A DNA stretch of 64,000 nt, taken from the NCBI GenBank assembly GCA_947568835.1, contig OX387604.1:6165360-6229359 (forward strand). The letters are read 5' to 3'. Shown piece by piece: positions 58,387 through 64,000 of the stretch. A program made the translations under genes and the position numbers. Position 1 is the stretch's first letter, and the number at the start of each line of letters is the position of its first letter. The stretch comes from Protonemura montana (lineage: Eukaryota; Arthropoda; Insecta; Plecoptera; Nemouridae). The notes beneath the pieces are model-generated. The model saw nothing but the letters and a program-made list of their open reading frames with translations, was not told the DNA's origin and ran no database searches.

Positions 58387-59100
58387 CACAGTGGAAATGT
58401 AGCCTCGTACAGGGAGCTGCTAAATTATTGGACCACATTTCGTTTAAAAAACGGCGTTTGAATGTGTTTCAATTTGTGTTTTTTCCATTAGTAGCGTACT
58501 CTCAAACGTTATTTATTATGTACACAATTTTAGTGAAAGATGACTAAGGTATTTTGTAAGTACTTACATAAGTATCCTGACTACTGTCTGGCAAAGGTTA
58601 AAGTGAAAATATACGAAGCATACTTATTTTCTTTTCCCACTATTATTTCTGAGTAATACGTATTGTATTTTTATTTCAATATTTCTTGCACAAAAATCAA
58701 ATATCACGGTATCACGGTCAAATATTACGGTGAACTTGTGTGTCATCGATATTCTTTAAAAATAAATAGTGAAGATAGTGTCCGTGTCGTCTGTTATTAA
58801 ATCATCATATGCATCCAAGCTTTGACCGATACATTCAATCAAATTCAATCGTATCATAAACCAATAAAAGAGAATATTATAAAAAGATGTTTAAAAGATT
58901 ATGAGATTTCAAGAGAAATTTGTCTTCGCGGGAAGGTATTTCTCTTCACCGGTTCTACCCTTCCCCCTCCCACACTTCACCATCACAGCATGGCGCCATG
59001 CAGTTCGCAAATCGAGGAGCGTGGGGAGCCGTGCTTTCCTCGTCCCCCCTCCTCTCTCAATACACAGGAAACTACAGTAGGTAAAGTTTCCGACAGAATG
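58387..59100. other. Gene-free AT-rich DNA
   Basis: Nothing recognised. Confidence 0.5.
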
Positions 59101-59126
59101 GCGGATCGAGAGTGTTTTCCAGTTTC

Positions 59127-59140
59127 GTAGCCATGGCAAT
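59127..59140. promoter_or_regulatory. Second RFX X-box-like palindrome
   Basis: GTAGCCATGGCAAT, two bases from the palindromic X-box, at the edge of a moderately GC-rich patch (58985-59330). No exon assigned. Confidence 0.2.
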
Positions 59141-59330
59141 TGGTTTGCCATTGCTAGACTCTAGCTCATGCCGGCCGCCAAGCGAGCTTTGCTCAGAGCC
59201 GGAGGAGTGCTCTCTGCCAGGGCTGTATCAGGGCAGGACTGGGACTGGTGGGGTAGACCGGTGGAATGAAGGCGGAAGGGGGAGGGGAGCGCAGTGGAAA
59301 AGCGGAGGCGGCTGCAATGTACAAAGCAAC

Positions 59331-62300
59331 ACGTGGCTATTCAAATGTGCACACTTCCACGCAACACATTTATCAAGAATTTATGGCCTATTTGTGGGGT
59401 ATTAGGAAGCATAATTTCCCAATAAGAACATCCTACGAGGCTTACATGTTTCTATGAAATATTCTTTTTGAAATGATATCCACGAGTCAAATAATATTTT
59501 GTTTACAATAAGCCTTTTTCTATTATCTTTGATGTTCTCTTCTATGTATTTTTGTTTGTTAAAAATCAGACCAATGGCAATCATGAATGGAAACAATCAT
59601 ACATGCATATAAATATCAATATGAAAGGAAATTACAAAAATATATTTTGCAACGAAATTTAGTAATTAATTAGCGAATTGTGATATGAATATTCTGATAA
59701 GCCCATAATCTCTCTGGAACAAAGTCAGACGTGGAATAGAGTGATGCGAAACCAAGAATTAATCAGCAAATCATATAACTGCGGCTGGAGGATTATTGGC
59801 GTCGTTAGTCACAAAATGGTAATTGCCGGAAGGCCTACAATAATGCAATGTGAATGGAGTGGTATTGACTTATGAAATTGAAGGATTAGTGCATTACATA
59901 ATGTGAAATTTCAGCATGAATCCAGGATTTCCTTGCACAACTAAGCCCCAGTTAATCAACTGGTATTGCTTATGGCCCTGAAAACTCGTGTCCTTTCATT
60001 TTTAATCGAGTTTATTTGATGAACCGTACAAAGATTAACCTTTTAATATTTTTAATTGTACTGAGATTACTGTTTTGTGGCCTCAGTTAGCCTCGTGGCA
60101 GGGTGAGCTCGAACTTTTGCATGCATTTGATGTGAGCGACAACGTTGGAGGTTTTTCTGCAAGATTTAAGATATTTCTGAAAAAAGCTGTCAGAGAAAGT
60201 GCGTTAAGCCTCTCTTGACCCGAACCGAAGACTTTTTACTTATAAAAATTCAGATAACTGTGTTTATAACTTACAGCAATAAATATGTCAAACAACCGTG
60301 AAAACCAGTGGTTTTACGAAATGACCACTTAGTCTTAACCTCTGTAAGCAACGGGAGTTCCTTAGTTGCACATAGCACAAGGCTTAGCCTGAGAAACTTG
60401 CCTGGACCTATCTTCCAATTTTCCGTTTCAAACTCATTTTGACTCAAAACCAGTGAAAAAGTATCAAAGAAAGAAGTTGGAGCTACCTTTAAGAACACAG
60501 ATATAAAAAATGCCGAAATTAGTATCCTAGTAGAAGACTTGGACAAAGTAACTGGGAACAAGAAACTGTTGTTTCTGAGAATGAAACCAGTTTTAACTAC
60601 AAGTCACCAATTTATAGATCGTTTATCTGGGCAACTTAAACAAATTGCTTTAAACACGTTTTAATTAACTGGATTTTATTAACGGTTTGTTTGATCAGAA
60701 CTAATGCCGCTATTTTTTTTATAGCTTTCGCAGCATAAAAACACAAACAACAACAAAAAAACGGAACTAACTTTAAAGCTAACCCACGTCATGACTCTCA
60801 GCTGTAAAAGTAAGAGTTTAGTATTAAGAAGTAGCTGTAAGAGTTTAACTCTTGGAGCATCAATGGAATGCATTTTTTTATCAGATCGTGATTTTGGAAC
60901 ACTTTCATGAAGAACAGTTTTTTTTTGTACCATAATAAATTAATTTCTGTTGAAATTAAATGAAAGCAAATAACGGAATTATAAATATTAATGGATGATT
61001 AAGAAACTTAATTTTCAAAACGCTATCTTGAAGGTGAGGAAAAAAGCGATTGAAACATTATTTTTGTTACAATACTGCAATTAGTGGTCATTTATTACAT
61101 TTTACAATGAGCTTTTCAATACTAATTGTTAAAAATATGTTGTGAATAAATGTCCAAGTTTTTGAACGGCATATCGCTGCTAAAGGGGAAATTTTGAAGG
61201 CCTTGTGCTAAAAATGTAAGTTCTTAAAGAAGAAACGAATAGAGTAGTACATTTCATTGAGACTTTTTCAAAAGCACGCTCCGTATTATCAAAATTTTGT
61301 TTGCCGATGCAACACCACGCTTATGACATCGGTGAATTACTGTTGATAGTAATAGCATAATATGCCGAAACCTTAGTCATTATCCTGCACACATTTTCCT
61401 GCACTCACGCACACACTACTACACCTACGCACCTACACACACTTAAAGTTGGTCTAGAAAGGAGAACACCCTAAACCGAAGTAAAAAGCAGGCATCTTGG
61501 AAAGACAATGACATCTATAAGACCGATGTCCGACATTATGCTGACGCAGCAAGAAACTTTTCTCGGCAAAACACAGTAAAAGGGAAGACCCTAGTCCAAA
61601 ATGAAGCTTCCAACTTTCACACAGTTCAAACTCGTAAGTTTTCCACTTCCCGTTAAAATAAAACAAACTAGCAGGGAGTAAGAAAATATCTGACAGTCTT
61701 TCGGCAGCATCGACATAGTGGCGGCGCCAACAAACCACTGATCTTGTCCAGAGTAGATTTTGCAGATACGAATTTTCTGAGAATTCTCTCTCACTTATAT
61801 TTACTGAATGGATACACAACCAATTAGATGATTTTGCGTCCAGAATGTAGACAGTTGACAGTACTATATAATTGTAGTTCTTGCTCAAATGATTCCGCAC
61901 ATTATTACGCGGTATGACAATGGACGTCGCTCACTCATGAAGATTTAAAATCAGTTTTCCCCGAAGCACTACCCATAACTTTATTGATATTTTGCAATCG
62001 AATTCCTCGCAATATACAAAATCCAGAAATTATATTTCAGCACAACTACACAGCAGGCTACCATATTTATTGAAAGCCGCGCAAAGTTGCAAACTTGATG
62101 GAGTTGCGAAAGTGTGCGCATCGCAGCAATGGCCCGAACATCGCCAAGAGAATTTATCTTTTCTTTGCAGGCATGAGGAACGGAGACAGTAAATTATTAA
62201 TGCACGATCGCAAGCGTTCTAAATAATATTATTTGCAATCAGATTTATCAAAAGAAAGTTATTTATTTTTCATTGCGAATGCAAAGAATCTGCCGAGGCG

Positions 62301-62401
62301 ACAATTCACACCAAATTTGAAAGATGTGAGAATTGTATACCACGTACAAATCGAAGCCTGTTTTAATGTGCATTAACGTCCTCTTACCATCTCATGAATC
62401 A
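59331..62401. other. Gene-free AT-rich DNA
   Basis: The 148-codon - strand ORF at 61900-61454 begins with GTG and has no domain motif. No RNA gene or transposon end seen. Confidence 0.5.
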
Positions 62402-62439
62402 TTTACGAAAAGGCACCTTATAAGGTGCCGTTTCGTAAA
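62402..62439. repeat. 38-bp palindrome with one mismatched pair
   Basis: Left half TTTACGAAAAGGCACCTTA, then its inverted copy differing at one position (A against C), with no spacer. It is more GC-rich than the flanks, so it is not a TA-run artefact. Confidence 0.93.
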
Positions 62440-64000
62440 ATACAAATGAATATGAAACTGGCATCTGTGATTTTATACTATTTTTTGTATAAAAATTATA
62501 TAACGGTATTGTAAAAAGCCCATAGCCAAATTACCATGGAGCGAAAGATTCTAAATCAAAGTTAGTTTTCTTCTTTGTTTTTTGGCTTAGCATGTGCAAA
62601 AAATCAATCGATTTTCTGGACGTTGCAAGCGCACTAGGTATGTTCCCAAATAAATATATATATTCTCTCTTTCGTCAAAATTCTTTCAAGATCTTCAAAC
62701 TGGTTAAAAAGTCTATAATCAAACTAAAAGTCGTAATATTTTAAGAGGCCGGGGTAAAAGTTTGAATCTGATCGTGCCTTGATGAAAATCAGAATAGAGG
62801 ACCGATAATATTTTCGTTAAACAGAGTCAGCATAAAACTGCACACGAACCAACCGCACCAAAAAATGCAATACCAGTTTGCTACTTCTATTTACCATTAC
62901 TGCATTGGAACTAGCATACACCTACTATTTAACTCTACTAATTTGTTACTAGCTTCTATTATATACACTAGCAGTGTTCGTGGCTGACATGGTAGCAACG
63001 GACAGAACATATAATTGAATTGCAATTACTCGAAAAACTAAGTATAACACACAGTGACTTGTCAATTGATTTCCTAGCAAGTAATTAGCACATGCCTGAA
63101 TGCATCAGTTTTTTATAACAAAATTCGAATTTCGCTCGAAAACTTGGTATTTTTAGCTGTTATAATGCAATACTGACTACTGGAGTTATGTAACGAATGA
63201 GAAGAGCAGATATGTAGATTATGGACCAGATATTGAGATCCATCGATAATTTCCAGATATTTTCTCATCAAGTACGGTCCAGAAAATTGAAAGCTATTAG
63301 CTATTATGAAGGCTATTATGATATCATCGGCACGATGAAAGAGGACAGCTCTTCGGAAAACAAAACACATATATTACGGTGAAAGCTAAATTAATATTTT
63401 TATCGTAAAATATGTTTTATAGCGTATTTTGAATGATATTTGAGGCTGAAATGCATGAGCAATTTCAAAATATAACGTAGCAAACGAGTAAAAACTGCGT
63501 TTGTAAGATATTTGAAATGTAATTGTGGTAATGTTTGTCCTTATTGGTTTACAATACTCAGATAAATGAGTACCAACAGATCAATGGCTTTGATGAAATA
63601 TAAGAAATTATCTGATAGACTATTGCCATGAAGATCATTCACCTGACAATACTTATTTAATTAGGCATTGTAAAACTAGTACTTGGCCAATTACGTGGTA
63701 TGCGTTACATCAAAATGAGTCAGTCTTGATAAAAAAAAAAGGAAAGACTAATTGGTTAAGACCAATTGAAATAGAGGTTTCGGCAAATACATATTACGTG
63801 AAAACTTGGCTTAAAATACAGCTTTAACACACTTCCTTTGGGCACAACGTGGCACGCCAGGCGCGAAATTTGTTTTTCGCCAAACGCCAGAATCTGATAG
63901 GGAAAACACAGGGGAAACTTTTAATGAGGCCTCGAAGTATTCCTCAGCACATGTTTCTCTACATCTAAGATGTGGCCCAACGTTTTGAAAATCCAGGGTT
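62440..64000. other. Gene-free AT-rich DNA
   Basis: Nothing recognised up to the end of the window. Confidence 0.5.

Noticed and set aside
61454-61900. 148-codon - strand ORF as a gene
   Set aside because: Starts with GTG and has no recognisable domain; AT-rich chance frame is more likely.

Overview
The window looks like a gene-poor stretch of a large, AT-rich animal genome, most likely an arthropod and probably an insect. There are no operons, no ribosome-binding sites and no dense coding. GT-AG introns, mononucleotide and trinucleotide microsatellites, a 5S rRNA-derived SINE resembling insect 5S, tRNA-derived repeats and DNA transposons all point to a eukaryote. I cannot name the species. 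Outside one transposon I found no exon of a recognisable host protein, so most of the window is probably intergenic or lies inside a very long intron.

The best supported object is a complete PIF/Harbinger DNA transposon at 40016-43753 (3738 bp). It has 21-bp perfect terminal inverted repeats and a TAA target-site duplication on both sides. It carries two convergent, intron-containing genes. On the + strand a four-exon gene encodes a predicted 271-residue Myb/SANT-like DNA-binding protein. On the - strand a two-exon gene encodes a predicted 362-residue HARBI1-type DDE transposase. After splicing at consensus GT-AG sites both frames are open end to end and the D, D and E residues are present, so the copy may be autonomous and recent. 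Near-palindromic AACTCNNAGTT motifs cluster just inside both ends and could be the binding sites of the Myb-like protein. In this family the two proteins act together: the Myb-like partner helps bring the transposase to the nucleus and to the ends.

From left to right. 1-3.9 kb: AT-rich, with a (GGC)15 tract. 3.9-5.9 kb: hAT-type termini, including a 1787-bp non-autonomous element with a near-perfect 8-bp duplication. 7-8 kb: several minisatellites, one of exact 16-bp period. 11.5 kb: a candidate retroposed 3' end with AATAAA and a poly(A) tract. 16.8-17.3 kb: a 34-bp perfect palindrome and a roughly 66-bp tandem repeat. 20.1 kb: a 9-bp G-rich minisatellite. 23.8 kb: a - strand sequence matching a recursive splice site followed by a 60-bp open segment with its own 5' splice site. 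26-34 kb: simple repeats and GC-rich low-complexity blocks, including a polyalanine ORF. 38.6-39.3 kb: a CpG-rich block with CRE, NRF1-like and RFX X-box motifs, the best promoter candidate. 40.0-43.8 kb: the Harbinger element. 46.3-47.3 kb: two tandem 5S-derived SINEs and a 7 x 20-bp minisatellite. 53.9-55.2 kb: an inverted-repeat MITE and an inverted pair of tRNA-derived sequences. 57-62.5 kb: a 25-G tract, copies of a short dispersed repeat and a 38-bp near-perfect palindrome. Long runs of G or C recur through the window and are unusual for an AT-rich background.
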